In this document: one piece after another, positions 1-12,633 of the stretch | Layout of the letters: the number at the start of each line of letters is the position of its first letter | How positions within the stretch are numbered: the first letter of the stretch is position 1 | Assembly: GCF_964340395.1 (NCBI RefSeq) | Contig: NC_135557.1 | Location: 17,842,230 to 17,889,729 of the forward strand | DNA: 47,500 nucleotides | Origin: Glandiceps talaboti | Lineage: Eukaryota; Hemichordata; Enteropneusta; Spengelidae | Direction: 5' to 3' | Translations under genes and position numbers: made by a program | The notes under the pieces: generated by a model | Seen by the model: the letters and a program-made list of their open reading frames with translations, nothing else | Databases searched by the model: none | What the model was told of the DNA's origin: nothing

Positions 1-998
1 ATACTAGCTGCACGTATGCCAGAAACTTTGTCTTGGTACTAGTATCTCAAGAAAATTTTCCATATCAAGCCATGACAGAGTAGAAACACATGAATGTGTT
101 TTGATTTGAAATTACCATCAAATGCGCTGCTAAATATGAGCAGATCTTATATTGACTTAGGGACTTGTAATTGACTACCTTCTTAATGACGTCACATTTT
201 GTCGCAATTACATCACATGTTTACATAATATCTACTTGAATTTATCAGAGATGCTGATGGTAATTTGAAACTCGAAACACTTGCTTCTAAGTACATTTAC
301 CTCGGCTTGGTGTGGAGAGTTTTTTGAGACGGTCCAGCCAGGTACACCAAGACACATCCCTTGCCTAACTAAATACAACCAACATTACGCTCATTTTTGT
401 TATTTGCTACTGTTCAAACAATATAAAAACATTTACCACAAAATATGTACACTTCATCTAATCGATATTTCACTCTCATTCACTCTCAAGTTTGACAGAA
501 TTTCTGTCGACAATATCAATTTCCCCTAATGCTTTGTTCAGCTGTGTATTACCTATCCTGTTTTTCAGATATTCATTACTTTGCATCGACAAAATGAATT
601 GTACAATAAAAGGGTATCGTAGTATGTAAACATCTCCATTACAAATGTCCTTGACGAGCAAATGAAAAACATGTATCGACTTACGTAATCTAATCATTCA
701 CAACTAGATAACTGTATTTGTTTTGAGAATGTCTGCTTTTTTAAAAAAATCAAAAAATGTTGGTCCTGTTGTGGATACATACGGAGTAACCATGATATAC
801 ATAAATTATCAATGTATGTTCAACATGTAAGTACTAAGATTCCTACACAAGTTCTCTTCTTCCACTTTTGCATTTAATGAAAATTGAGGTAAATTGATCT
901 ATATTGTGAACTCTACAAATAAAAGGTATGTCTTTGTATATCCTGGCAAAGAGGAAAGTGTGAGCTTATTGTTTTTTTGTTTATTTTTTTCGTTTTAG

Positions 999-2548
999 GC
1001 CATGATGATTTTTGTCTTATACGGGGTGCTGGATGACCAGGTGAGCTCATACCATCACAAACTCAAGTTTGTATCGTGTATCAAGTTAAAGTACATGATC
1101 CATGCTAATTCTAAAGACTAAAATATCTACGAGATAGTCATGGATTATTTCCTTAATGCCTTCAATGATTATTTTTTTATATTTCATCGTCATCATATTT
1201 TTAATACTTTACTCAAATATCCGAAATTGTTAAAATGTTTATGTCTAATTGCTTTGCGCAATCAAAATCCAATTTGTAAATGTATTTTTCTCTAATTTGT
1301 ATGCTTACAATGGTATTATCAAGATTGTACAAGATACTAGAAAGGAAGTGCACAGGGACATGTCTAGTTGGAAGTAATATATGCCCTAAAAGTGTAAACG
1401 CGGCAATCGCAAAAAGGTAATCTACTTTGCCTATTCATAATACGATATTATTTTTGTGACAGGTGCAAGCACTGTACCGAAGCAAATTCGGTCATAACCA
1501 CAAGGCGGTCCAGGATTCGTCAAATAAAATGTGGAACGACAAGAGTGAACACAGTAAAACCAGTCCTAGCAATTTCAGAGCAAGTTCTGTGACTAGTTTT
1601 AGCAGTAGAGCCAGCGAGAGTGTTATCAACAGAACAGATTGGAATGATTCGACAGCGTCATTATCATCGTCTACTGCACGAAGGCTGGTAGGTGTCAAAA
1701 CGCCTTTCAAATCGAAAAATAAACATGTCAAAATCAGATGAACAGACAAAAAATACTTATAATAATTTGTATGATCTGTCGTCTGTCATCGATTTTTATG
1801 TTTAGTTTGGTTTTTTTGACACAAAATTACACGGAATGTACACAGCGCTAGTGATTTGACTAAACTAATCTTAAACCAAAAAATATTCATCAGCTTTGTA
1901 GATCAAATTAAATGATTTACATAGGTTATATAACACACAAGCAGTTACATATTTTTTATCATTGAGCTTTTAATCTGCCTTGGTTGATGATCCTCATCTG
2001 AATGACAAATTCTAGTGGTAAGTTGTAACTATGGAATTAGTCGTTCTGGTGGGAATCGCCGAATAAGAAATATCGAATGTACAATCCTAAAAAAAAAACC
2101 GGTGAACTACTTCTGCATTATAGTCTTTGTAAATTATAATCTAGAGTAACTAGTATTTATTCTGACCCGGTGTTAATCGGTATCTGAATCAAACAGATAC
2201 AACTGTCTTGACAGACACATAAGTGTGAAGAATCTAAAAAGGCGGCCATACTGTGATGAATTTCTATGGACTTTCCTCACAAGTAATTTGAAGGTGGTTA
2301 TTCAGGTGAACAAAATGTTGGTATAACCGGAAAAGGAAACCATTGACTCTACACCAATCTGGCTGTAGCATGTTTCATCTTCTAAATTCAAATGTTTCTA
2401 TTTGTTTGTTAATTTGTGTCCACTTCGCATTCTTAGGGGAGCATAACACATTTTTGGACGGCAAAACTACACACGACAAGTGCAACATCCCCTTCGAGTA
2501 TATTTTTTCAGAGAACAGCGAGAGACCTACAGACAGACAGACAGACAT

Positions 2549-2593
<45 letters not shown>

Positions 2594-2804
2594 AAATTAG
2601 AGGACCGAAAGACAGCAAGGTGATATTGTACCTTTTACTTTCAAATTATACGCGAGAACACGAATTACTAGTGTGCTGATCACACATATAATAATTGTCT
2701 GTTCTGTTTTGACTCGACAGAAAAAGAACCTCGTGATTCCCTTAAAAAGAACAGCGCCCTCACCAACACCATCTCAAACGCAAGGCACGTCCTCCCGATC
2801 GTGA
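999..2804 (+). CDS. 3' end of a receptor-like membrane protein gene (partial, last exons)
   Basis: Three exons join in frame: 999-1040 (14 codons, AG acceptor before, GTGAGC donor after), 1463-1687 (acceptor TTTTGTGACAG, donor GTAGGT) and 2721-2804, ending in TGA. The first exon encodes a hydrophobic stretch (AMMIFVLYGVLDDQ) followed directly by VQALYRSKFG. This resembles the end of TM7 and start of the cytoplasmic tail in adhesion/secretin-type (class B) receptors, where a hydrophobic run meets a charged V-x-x-x-x-R segment. The rest is a Ser/Thr/Lys-rich low-complexity tail of about 100 residues, as expected for a regulated cytoplasmic domain. If the 1688 donor is not used, translation reads into the intron and stops at 1739-1741, giving an alternative C-terminus. 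No credible upstream exon was found in 1-998, so the ligand-binding and other membrane parts lie outside the window. The receptor identity is inferred from a short segment; other multipass proteins are possible. Confidence 0.45.
2529..2592. repeat. (ACAG)n microsatellite
   Basis: Tandem ACAG units with a few substitutions (ACAT, AAAC), inside the predicted last intron of the receptor-like gene. Confidence 0.95.
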
Positions 2805-3524
2805 TTTTGCTGAAGTGAATGTCTCAAAGCGAGGCTCAATGAAGTTGACGATCTAGACACTTGAGGCAACAGTTCATTTAACGAAGCATGGGAATGTTTT
2901 CACTGTTTGGATTTCGACCGTGACAGCGGAAATCCAGAGCTGCAAAACAACGTCAAATCATAAGTTTGACTCTGTTCGTCCCTCATCGAACTATCGAGAA
3001 TAACACGTGTTTATTGTGACACATACTATTAACACCAACCTAAGGGTTCCACTTCGAATACACTCTCGTACATAAGAAGTGATTAAACTGGCATTTCAAA
3101 ATAACATCATTAACAACCTTAGAGGAGTTTGTGTACACTCTGTATCTATGGTTACATTGGGTAACGGAAGGCTATTTATTGGAATGGGATGTTAACACAA
3201 CCTTCAACGCTAAATTTTTAAGTGACACTGCTGCAACTGCATGTTAACGAGATTTCAGAAGATGAAGAACATTCGTATAAGGTCTCGCAGGGGCAGTTCT
3301 TTTATTTACCACAGGAAATGAATGAGTGGTAAGATGTTATGAGTTTGGAATCAAAATCTGTGATGACCAACTTGAACGTGAAAGTGAATGCTGAGTTGCT
3401 GTAGGAAATTGCCTATTAAAATGTGCTGGATATGCTATGGCGCATTTACCTGTATTTGAACATCGATGGAGTAAACATTATTTTGTACAGTCAATATATT
3501 CACATACCAATATTTAGAAATTGT

Positions 3525-3800
3525 ACATGTTAGTTAGGGATCGGTTATATCCAGAAGTAATACAGTAAGAGGTTGAAATCTTATTCGCATCAGGGTGCTG
3601 CTTTATTTTTTGGAGTGGACCCAAAAATCAATTTGATTAGATATATTGTACCATATTGTGTGTACAGCCGTACAAGTACATTTAACTACTGTGACGGGTA
3701 ATTCTATATTGTTCAGGGTGTATGATATTACAAGTAAATAATTATACAAAATACCGTCTCGTGAAACACTCCAGTTGCAGAAAGTGCAGCTTACAGCATC
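3525..3800 (+). repeat. Dispersed repeat, copy 1
   Basis: Shares several blocks in the same order with 40845-41110. These include TAATACAGTAA(G/C)AGGTTGAA, the 20-base block GGACCCAAAAATCAATTTGA followed by TT, and a later block around (G/C)AGTTGCAG or AATTGCAGCTT. A third, partial copy sits at about 5600-5725. No ORF, terminal repeat or tRNA head was recognised, so the class is unknown. Confidence 0.6.
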
Positions 3801-3915
3801 ACGAAATGTTTTTATTCACATTTTAAGCAATCGAGGTGGGTAATTTGATAGTTTATGAAATACCACAACTGTGTTTGATGGTTGGGGGGGGGGGGGTTAC
3901 ACTGTTAGTAGGGCA

Positions 3916-3948
3916 TCAGACCGCTATAGATTTTCTATAGCTGTCTGA
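3916..3948. repeat. 15-bp-arm hairpin
   Basis: Arms 3916-3930 and 3934-3948 are reverse complements with one mismatch around a 3-base loop. The outer arm begins TCAGACCGCTAT, nearly the same as the arm of the hairpin at 36252-36283. Confidence 0.75.
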
Positions 3949-4502
3949 GGTAGGACCCGTATTAGAGTTTAGTTTCGAGTTCGGTTAAGTAGTCTCACCG
4001 GTGACGGTCACTTCAAGGCCGAAGGAGATGATGTTTTGTGGTGGCTGAAATGATGGATTCTGGGTAACCGAGTCTGAACCGTTGTCGTTGATTTTAATAG
4101 GGGAAACATATAGCTATGCCCTCTCGTTTTCCAGTCGCAATATTCGCTGAAAAGATGGCCTTGTTCAATGTACATATTGAAAAAAAATATTGTGCCTCGC
4201 CAACGTTGTAAATAGTGAGAAAAAATGAAATGAATATTTTTCTTTATTTTCATATTTGGTATATGTCATACTCGAGCAGAATTAGTAAGTTGTTATTTTA
4301 TTTAGGAACCAATCCCGCCAATCGTACTTTTGAAAACGATATTAAAGTTCGTACATAAAGTAGATACATTTGTGTATCAGTACATTATATACAGATTAAC
4401 TTAAGTTTGACGTTGCATTAATGATTTCACCAACGTTGAATTCTATTTGGAAATTTATATTATTCTTGGTGCTGCTTGGGATATACTATTACTGTAGTTG
4501 GC

Positions 4503-4612
4503 TTGTGTGTGTGTGTGTGTGTGTGTGTGCGCGTGTGCGTGTGTTTGTTTGTTTGTTTGTTTGTTTGTTTGTGTTGTTGTTTGTTGTTGTTGTTGTTGTT
4601 GTTGTTGTTTTT
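4503..4612. repeat. Compound microsatellite (TG)n-(TTTG)n-(GTT)n
   Basis: Three adjoining simple repeats grade into one another, as expected when slippage acts on mutated units. Confidence 0.95.
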
Positions 4613-5079
4613 AGGGCTATAATATCCTAAGCTGAAAGCCTTTTTAATGAGCCGAGGTATATGAACACCTACATGAACACTTACACAGATTTGTCATGCT
4701 GCAGTTTAGGAACACTGTGTTTTACTGAAATTCCTATACATATGTTGTCATATTATATGTTCAACAACTTGTTACAATGGCTGTAAGACTTCAAATAAAA
4801 CAGTTAAAACAGCGCAAACGCTCGACTTACATTTTGATATTAAATGATTGGTGGCTGGTGACAACAAATCCTTAATACAAGCGCATTCCTGGACGTTGAA
4901 ATTGCCCAATTTGCACGCAAAATGTGACCCAGTCAATAAGAGGGGGAGGGGGAGGTATCACTTTGTAATTGGTTTTCTTTTTTACTGCAAGAAATTTCCA
5001 CTTTCAAATTGACCACAAATAAATCGAAAAACTGGTTCTGAATATGTGTTTGTTTATAAAACATACAAGTTATTTCAAG

Positions 5080-5080
<1 letters not shown>

Positions 5081-5160
<80 letters not shown>
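5081..5160. repeat. (TA)n microsatellite
   Basis: Eighty bases of uninterrupted TA. A shorter TA run follows at 5233-5256. ORFs across both are artefacts. Confidence 0.97.
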
Positions 5161-5163
<3 letters not shown>

Positions 5164-6932
5164 TTGAAAAACTATTACGCTCTGCCACTGCGGTATACAG
5201 CACTGTCTTATAGCAGATTGATACTCACCGAGTTATATATATATATATATATATATTGTGTATATATACATATATCATAATTGTGTATGGAATGAAATAA
5301 TTCATGCCATTATTTTTTTGACCTTGCTGTGTATTGCTGACAGGCATTAATTTTATGTTGAAATGTGCTGTACCAAATAAACCAGTACACTTTTTAGCAA
5401 AATTTGTCAACCAGGGACTGTTTAATTAGATGCAACATTTGAGCTCCATAAGTGTTTTCTATTATTATCATTGCACAAATTTATATTTTTTTTCAAAAGG
5501 AGAGAGAGTGTGTGTTATACATATGTATCATTTTATTACAAGAGATATGTTACTGTAGATGAGTTACTCTTAGATATTTACAGCTGCATCAATACGTTTA
5601 GACAAGGTGATTCAATACTAATCAGGGTGTACGATATTATGAATAAGTCAGTATATATAACAAAAACAGTTTCGAAAAGTGGTTCAGTTGCAGCATTAAC
5701 ACAAACTATAAATGATGTAAGCTATTGAATGGATATTGGTTTAATTAGACTCACAGTAAAGCGGCTTTTCTGGTAGCAACATAATTCTCAAGTGACGCTT
5801 GATTCAATTTCATTGCTAAATTCCAGTGTTTACATCATCTTGATTCCTGTGTCAAGTTTATGTGTAATACAGTGGTTGATCTCGGGGTTATGGAATGAGC
5901 GCTCCCTGCTCATCAGAAAATAGCGATGGATGCACATATACCTAGAACCATGATCACACCCATAGCAACAGTGAAATGGTGATGTATATACTGCAAAAAC
6001 AGTGTGATGATATCCACACGACTAAAGTACCACTGTAGCCCACTGTCGCCAACTTAAGAGATCGGCCATATTGAGACAACAAAAGTTTGTGTCTATCATA
6101 GCTATCCGAAAGCTAGCTTTCCGCAGTCGTAAATAAGATGTGGAATAAAAATGTATTGAAATAATTATTATAACTATTGATGATACACGTGTGTGGCAAT
6201 AACGTCATGACTCAAAGTTGCCAAAATATGAAATACCAATATTACCAATTTGGTAGTTCCTATCGATGATGCTAACTTTACAATGTTACTACAAATTATC
6301 AGACTTGATACAAACTGTGAAAAAAACACCGGGGCATTTGCTTGATCTTGGTAAGCAGGAATGAGACAAGTTGCATGCAAAGACATACAATGCAATTAGT
6401 GTAGGTAACTTATCAAAGCATAAACACTACTGGAAATGGGATCCCATGACCTTGTTTGTTTATTCTGTTGATACAATTAATGCTACATAGCGATTGACTA
6501 TGACTGACATTATAACTTCCACATATATAAATAAAATGATAAAATCGTCACCTAAACCTGCATCAGAGGTACCTGTAACCTACTATTTTTTTATCAGCTA
6601 TATTGTTGATTTTGCCTCATTTTGTCATTGTGTGAAGCCTGTCCTTCATTGGAGCAAAGGCCCCGGTGTTTTTTCGCAGGTTATAAATTGTTCCAAATAG
6701 TTCTTCTTAGTCACCAAGTGTTAACCTTCTTTACAATGAGCTTTCTACAATTAGACTAGTCCTGTGTTTGACACAGAAGAAGACAATTATGTGTGAGGTA
6801 TTTTGTGTCGTATACATGCAAATACCGACAATTTACATTTATGAAGAAATTGTTATTCTTTCACATGTGTTTGTATACTGCACAAATAATAAATACGCTG
6901 TTTCTATTATGTGTATGCCTATAATTATATTA

Positions 6933-6934
<2 letters not shown>

Positions 6935-6987
<53 letters not shown>
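6935..6987. repeat. (TC)n microsatellite
   Basis: Perfect dinucleotide run. Confidence 0.97.
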
Positions 6988-6990
<3 letters not shown>

Positions 6991-7706
6991 ATCAAACATT
7001 TCATAGCGAGCATGAGCTTCATGGTAATATAAGTGCATTGTTCCTCTACACTGCCATTGAATTTTGATGAAGTCACGTGACTCATGGGTGTCGCCATGTT
7101 GAATTTGTGGACTGTGTCATATTTGATTAGATCACGTGACACAAGAGAAACGATTTTTTCCCCGCCTGATGATCTTGAGGATTGATAAGCAAAAATACAA
7201 ATAAAATGAAAATAAAACACAAACATGTTAAACGACAAAATTCGTTTTAATCCAAGGACTAGTTACATGTTTGCTACAAAGGTTTTGCCATAGAGGGCAG
7301 ACTTTATGCGATCACTGTATTACAACATTTCCATACAACATGTACTCATGTCTAAGGTGTGGATAGTCTTCCACTGAGTATTACTTAGTAGGCCATGCTT
7401 AAGACGTCGACGTCAGCTGTTTTAACCACTTGTTTGAAGAGTTTTATTCGTTGAATTCCATGCAATCTTTGCCATCAAGCTGAATTCCTGTCGTTATTAT
7501 ATTATGTGAAGTTGTATTTTCCAACTTTAAACATGCACTCTTAACTTCAAACCTTTATTGTTGGGTTTCACCAGAAAGGGGGCTAAAGCTCGAAAGGGTA
7601 TGAGTAAAGGGTCAAAGATCAGAGTCATAAGAAAAGTCCGTCGTCTGACATTTCATCTCGGATTTTCAAAACTAATCAAATTAATGCCATCAACTATATT
7701 GATAAT

Positions 7707-8240
7707 TCATGACTCATCCTGGCTATCCCGGTGTGTATAAAGTTTCCCATTCCTAAAAAATAATTCTCTTTCCTTTCCCAGAGCATGAATAAGAGTCTGT
7801 AAATTGTCAACTATCTTGCGAGAATCTTCTGAATTGTACGGTTCTATTGTCACAGAATCAAACTTCGGTTTTTGCCTTAAGTTTTTCCTTGCATTCAAAA
7901 CTGTCCTTTTTTGGGCAGACGATTGCAAAATCACCAAAGTAAAGAATGGTTTGTCGGAGTCTTCCGGCGTAATATGCTGAACCTTATTAACAGTAACAAC
8001 AACATTTAACCCTTCATGTAAGACTGTGTGTACCCGTTGCACAATAGTGCCGCCTTCAATAGAAGATAAATTCTTCATGACGATACCACGTCCAATCGCA
8101 ATTTTCTCCATGGTATTTTCTTCCTCCATTTTTTGTAGTTTTATGTCCAAATCATCGAGTTTTTTCTTGATGTCGGAAATGTCAGAGGACAAGTTCATCT
8201 GAAATTCTATTAGCCGATTGTTAACATCCTCCATTATCAC
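7707..8240 (-). CDS. LINE ORF1-like protein: coiled coil plus RRM-like domain
   Basis: An uninterrupted 177-codon ORF with an ATG at 8240 and a stop at 7707. The first ~45 residues are a heptad-like charged coiled coil (DVNNRLIEF, DISDIKKKLDDLDIKLQKMEEE). A domain follows that resembles the RRM and C-terminal domain of L1-type ORF1 (transposase_22-like) proteins: IVMKNLSSIEG, then PFFTLVILQSSAQKRTVLNARKNLR, then DSRKIVDNLQTLIHALG and LFFRNGKLYTH. The R-x-x-V-L-x-A-R-K-N-L phrase is the most characteristic part. Family members are RNA-binding nucleoprotein components of non-LTR elements. No reverse-transcriptase ORF was found next to it, so this is either a remnant of a larger element or a solo ORF. 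I see no introns. Whether it is expressed or domesticated cannot be told here. Confidence 0.55.
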   Translation of the reverse strand: MIMEDVNNRLIEFQMNLSSDISDIKKKLDDLDIKLQKMEEENTMEKIAIGRGIVMKNLSSIEGGTIVQRVHTVLHEGLNVVVTVNKVQHITPEDSDKPFFTLVILQSSAQKRTVLNARKNLRQKPKFDSVTIEPYNSEDSRKIVDNLQTLIHALGKERELFFRNGKLYTHRDSQDES

Positions 8241-8620
8241 CCGGTGCAGTGTAACATCCGTGCTAGAAGCATAAGTCTGTCAAAGAGTAAATGTATATGC
8301 TTTCAGTCTAGAAAACAGTATAATGGAATTTTCCGATGATAAAGTACGCCCTCTCCAGTTGAAAAAGTGGTAAAGATATTCCGATCACAAGAAAGTATTC
8401 ATGGGTAGTTCCTTATGGAACAGTCTGTTACTAAATACTTACGTCTGAAGTGACAAATTTGCTCCATTCGTCTAATAAAATAAAGCATTTTTTCTCAGGA
8501 ATATTATGTGATAGGCCGAATATACGGGAAACTGTCAGGCGCAGTAAAGTAAGGTAAAATGTTACTGTTAATCATTCCTAATAAATTCCCGCCAAAATTG
8601 TTTCTTGAAGAATTCCTACA

Positions 8621-8660
8621 TGCATTTGCATACATTTGCATACATGTGCATACATTTGCA
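8621..8660. repeat. Decamer tandem repeat with octamer-like core (ATTTGCAT)
   Basis: Four units of TACATTTGCA, one with a T to G change and the first offset, repeat at exactly 10 bp. Adjacent units create ATTTGCAT, the reverse complement of the POU octamer ATGCAAAT. It could be chance in a simple repeat or a helically phased binding-site cluster. Confidence 0.6.
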
Positions 8661-9211
8661 AATTTGAACATGGCCAGAGTCATACAGAAGACGATTATAG
8701 ATTCATCATGCGAGAATTGTCCTTTCCATCGGATTAAAGTGTATGTATCATCAGTAATATAAAATACCACTAGTATGCGCGCGCACCAGTGCAAGTAATC
8801 TCTGTAAGTATTAGGTATTAGGACCGGCCAGGGGTTATTTTAATGCTTTGTGTCAGCTAGTATTACTTTGCTTACAAAGAAATCACTATAGTTAGAATAA
8901 AAAAAATTCCTTAACTATAGGATAAGTTAAAAGTGAATTAATAACTTACATCTACACCTGTTTTTACATAGGACCATTTGTTTGTTTTCCGGTACATTTT
9001 CAAAGCATTTACGTATTCGCTGTTAGCAGTTGTTAGCATAGTTTTACCTGCAACAAATTAGGAACGTGCACATAATCTAGCAAATATTTGATTTCCAGGT
9101 ATAGTTTGCATGTTCATGTATACATACCTGTAGACTTACCTACGTAATATACCTACCCACCATAACCTTCCACCCTCTCCCCTACCAACCTACCTACCAA
9201 CATACATTCAC

Positions 9212-9229
9212 ATACATACATACATACAT

Positions 9230-9276
<47 letters not shown>

Positions 9277-9374
9277 TACACACATACATACATACATAGT
9301 ATACATACATACATACATACATACATACATACATACATACATACATACATACATACATAACATACATACATACA
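9212..9374. repeat. (CATA)n / (CA)n compound microsatellite
   Basis: CATA units surround a pure CA core at about 9246-9272. Confidence 0.95.
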
Positions 9375-9824
9375 TGCAAATTACCTTTAAAATTTGCAGC
9401 TTCCATCATTATCATAGCTAGTAGTAAACAAGTGACAAATATTCCAAAGATGATGTTTTTCTTGAGGTGTATACCAGGTCTTGTAACACTATTAATAAAA
9501 AACTGATAGCAAAGAATGTCACTTCATATATCTATACAATATCTATAACTCAAAAGTACTAAAAATATTGTAATTCTCAGTATAGCTTAAAGTGGCCATA
9601 TGGTTAAGGTTATGGTATCCCATGTATAGAAAGTTTTACAATGCTGGCAAGATTTATTATGGCGCTAGAAGAGACGAAACATCGCAATGCATGTTTTGTG
9701 CCAGTGGATACAATGAAGCAATTCTAGTTACCATGTTTTTTTTATTTCATTTTTTTTTGGGGGGGGGATAGATGATAGTTATTTCAAGATCATGATTATT
9801 ATTGTGATTTAGAAATACGTGATA

Positions 9825-9975
9825 TTGACTATCTGACTCGACATCTTGGCAAGCTCAGATACAATGTTCTTGGTTCTTTGCTATCCCAGAGACTTGACTA
9901 CCTGTAAAGCGCTTTGAGCATGGTGTGGGAAAGCGCTATACAAGAACCAAACGTTATTATATTATTACTACCTAT
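9825..9975 (+). mobile_element. 3' tail of an L2-type LINE or dependent SINE
   Basis: The segment GTAAAGCGCTTTGAG (about 9904-9918), then AAAGCGCTATACAAG (about 9930-9944) and a TTATTATATTATTA tail match the layout of a tail common in animal V-SINE/L2-type retroposons: two AAGCGCT blocks, then a short microsatellite tail. No tRNA-like head is visible upstream, so it is probably 5' truncated. Confidence 0.5.
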
Positions 9976-10453
9976 CCTGGCTAGCCAAGATATTTGGCAT
10001 CTTTCAACTGGATTGAAGCTGTAATTTTGTTATCTTTGATGGTTACACTTGTTTGGACTGAATTATACTGAATAGTCTACCAAATACGAAAACAAGTTGG
10101 TGTTTGTCTGGTAAATGTGTGAGCAGTTACCAACAATTTGTACCAACATGTATTATAACATAATGAAAACACATGCACGCACACACACACACACACATAC
10201 ATACATACATACACACGCACGCACGCACGCACGCACGCACGCACAAATACACACACGCACACAACATGATTAAGTCAGTACAGATGGCAACGTCTCACCT
10301 TCTCCCTCAAAGAAATCGATGGAGACCTTTGTTGTCCACTGATCGGCATGTTTACCGTATCCTCCACACTTTCGTCAACAGCATGGCATTCCGTGTTTTC
10401 TGTACAATCGTCTGCAACTAAATTGTTCCTTACACACTTGTTATTGCAGCCCC

Positions 10454-10484
<31 letters not shown>

Positions 10485-10489
10485 AGTGG

Positions 10490-10521
<32 letters not shown>

Positions 10522-10555
10522 CTTGTTGTTGTTGTCATCGTCGTCGTCGTCGTCG
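10454..10555. repeat. Trinucleotide repeat (GTT/GTG/GTC)n
   Basis: Successive GTT, GGT, GTT and CGT blocks. The poly-Val and poly-Thr ORFs here are artefacts. Confidence 0.95.
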
Positions 10556-12562
10556 CTGATATTTTTGTGTACGTTACCACTGTTAATGTTGTTGATGCTG
10601 TTGTTTTGTTGTTTCACTGTGTTTGAGGTTGTTGTTTGTGTAATTCTAATACATACGTAAACATTTTTAAAAATAAAGTTGTATTTCTTATATCGTCAAA
10701 ATTATTTGCTTTTCTATGTTTTTTAAAAATAAAAAGTTTACTTTTGTCAAACATGGTACTGTTTAAATCATATGTATGTTTCATTATATTTTTCATCTGA
10801 TATCGGTCTTTAAAAACGAAAGCTATTTTTATCTTTTACATATAAACTATGTATTCTCCTTGCATTATGGCAAAAGAAATACATATACAGTTCAATGTTC
10901 CAACCAATCATTTGGACTATCATCTGATTTGCAAATTGTAAAGTACAAAAAATAGCTTTGAAATTTGACAATTTGTTATAGTCTTGTGTCCTTAGGCACT
11001 TTTTTTTTTTAAATATGAGTTTCCGATAACGCATTGGACTAGCCTCCAGCCCTAAACATTTTGTAAACATTCAAAGCAAAACGATATTCTTTGTCTTCTT
11101 GATTTTCATACACGCACTTCTGTGCCGTTTCCTAAGAGATGCCTGCACATATTTCATCAGAGTATCGCAGCAATAGTATTCTTACCGACATGTCATTTGT
11201 TTTTCAGTTGAACCAATATTTGAAGAAAAAAAAATTCAAAAATTCAAAAAAGATAAAATACAATGAAATCCCGACCTACTAACCTTACTTTTTGAGGCCA
11301 TGTTATCGAAAACACATGATTATTTTTTTCGCATTATTAAAAACATTAACGCGATATAAGCCTACCCTACAATGAAATAATTTCTACTTTATACCTAAAT
11401 AATGTTATACATGATAAAACCGGTTTGATTTGAAAATAAGTGGATAGTTTTAGTAACAGCAAATGCCAGCAGTGAATTAAAATGTTAAACAAATAATCTA
11501 ATTTAGAATCCTTGCCAAACAGGACGGCTGTTACTCGTAACCTAGCAACGTGGAAATTTCTAGTCTCTTATCCGTAAACCATCGTTAAAGTATTTATTAA
11601 CCACGTGTCTGACTATACAGTGCTGTAATTTACGTAATTATATTAAAATGTGTATGTTTCTCATGGTCATAATACCTACCTACCGACCGACCGACACCGA
11701 CCGACCGACAGACAGACAGACAGACAGACAGACACACACACGCACACACATGAACATATATACTCTTAAATAATATATGTTTACATCAGTAAGAAATAGT
11801 GTCAGTAATTATCAACATATGTACATTATTTTGTACCATATCGTACTTTACACTATTGTTATATATTTTTTCTGTATCATACTGTATCTATTGTATTATA
11901 TTATATTATATTATATTATACAATGTCATATTACAGTGTATTGTATCATACTGTATCTATTATATCATAATATATCATATTGTACAATACCATTATTACA
12001 GTGTATTGTACGATATTGTATTATATTATATTGTAATGTTGTCATAATATTGGATTGTCCCGGCTTCTTTTCAAATGATGTTGTTTTTGAAAAAAGTTTG
12101 ACTCCATTTCAAACAATAAAAATGTGATATTGCCTTACCGTTACTATCCTGATCATTGAGTTTTTCTGACATTTGAAAAACATGCAGTCCGCCAATTTCG
12201 CCAACTATACTAGATTTCGTATCTCTCAAATGACCACATCGGTTCACCAGCGTGTATATTTAAATCATCTATATTTTTTTTCAATATAATCTCTATGTGC
12301 GTGCTGATTTTATTTTGAAAGCTATTCCATCAATCAATCAACCCCCCCCCCCCGCCGCTCTCACACACACATGGATACACGCACATACAGTTTACGTATA
12401 GCATGAACATATGTTATGTTAATAGGATTAGTATATAGATCAATTGGATAAAAATGTGACACTGTATGATTTCGAGATACACCTCAATTCACCAATCTAT
12501 CAAATTGAATGTATTTTCTACTTATTACTATGAAATGGGGCACCGTGTAATCTTTATCTTGC

Positions 12563-12596
12563 ATACATACATACATACATACATACATACATACAT

Positions 12597-12633
<37 letters not shown>
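12563..12633. repeat. (CATA)n-(CA)n microsatellite
   Basis: Perfect CATA units pass into CA. Confidence 0.95.

Larger units (their letters stand above)
2805..7700. other. Intergenic stretch without a supported gene
   Basis: Beyond the 3' flank of the receptor-like gene I see no exon-like ORF with flanking splice sites. The stretch holds a dispersed repeat (about 3525-3800, partial copy near 5600-5725), a hairpin (3916-3948), a 13-base G run (3884-3896), TG/TTTG/GTT, TA and TC microsatellites, and two perfect CACGTG palindromes (7072-7081, 7132-7140). Confidence 0.6.
8250..9820. other. Gene-free stretch
   Basis: No supported coding exon. It contains a 10-bp-period repeat carrying POU-octamer-like sequence (8621-8660) and a long tetranucleotide microsatellite (9212-9374). 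Confidence 0.6.

Noticed and set aside
281-529. 82-codon ORF at the left edge as an upstream receptor exon
   Set aside because: No donor in the right phase to join the exon at 999, and no membrane-helix pattern.
720-832. Candidate exon ending at a GTAAGT near 827
   Set aside because: Its phase would put a stop in the 999-1040 exon; the other frame contains an internal stop.
5471-5728. 85-codon ORF (YKRYVTVDELLLDIYSC...)
   Set aside because: No recognisable family and no splice context; its 3' part belongs to a dispersed repeat.
7558-7740. Basic 60-codon ORF (TRKGAKARKGMSKGSK...)
   Set aside because: Short, no family recognised, next to a transposon ORF on the other strand.
10275-10626. Poly-Thr/poly-Val ORFs
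   Set aside because: Translation of a GTT/GTG microsatellite.
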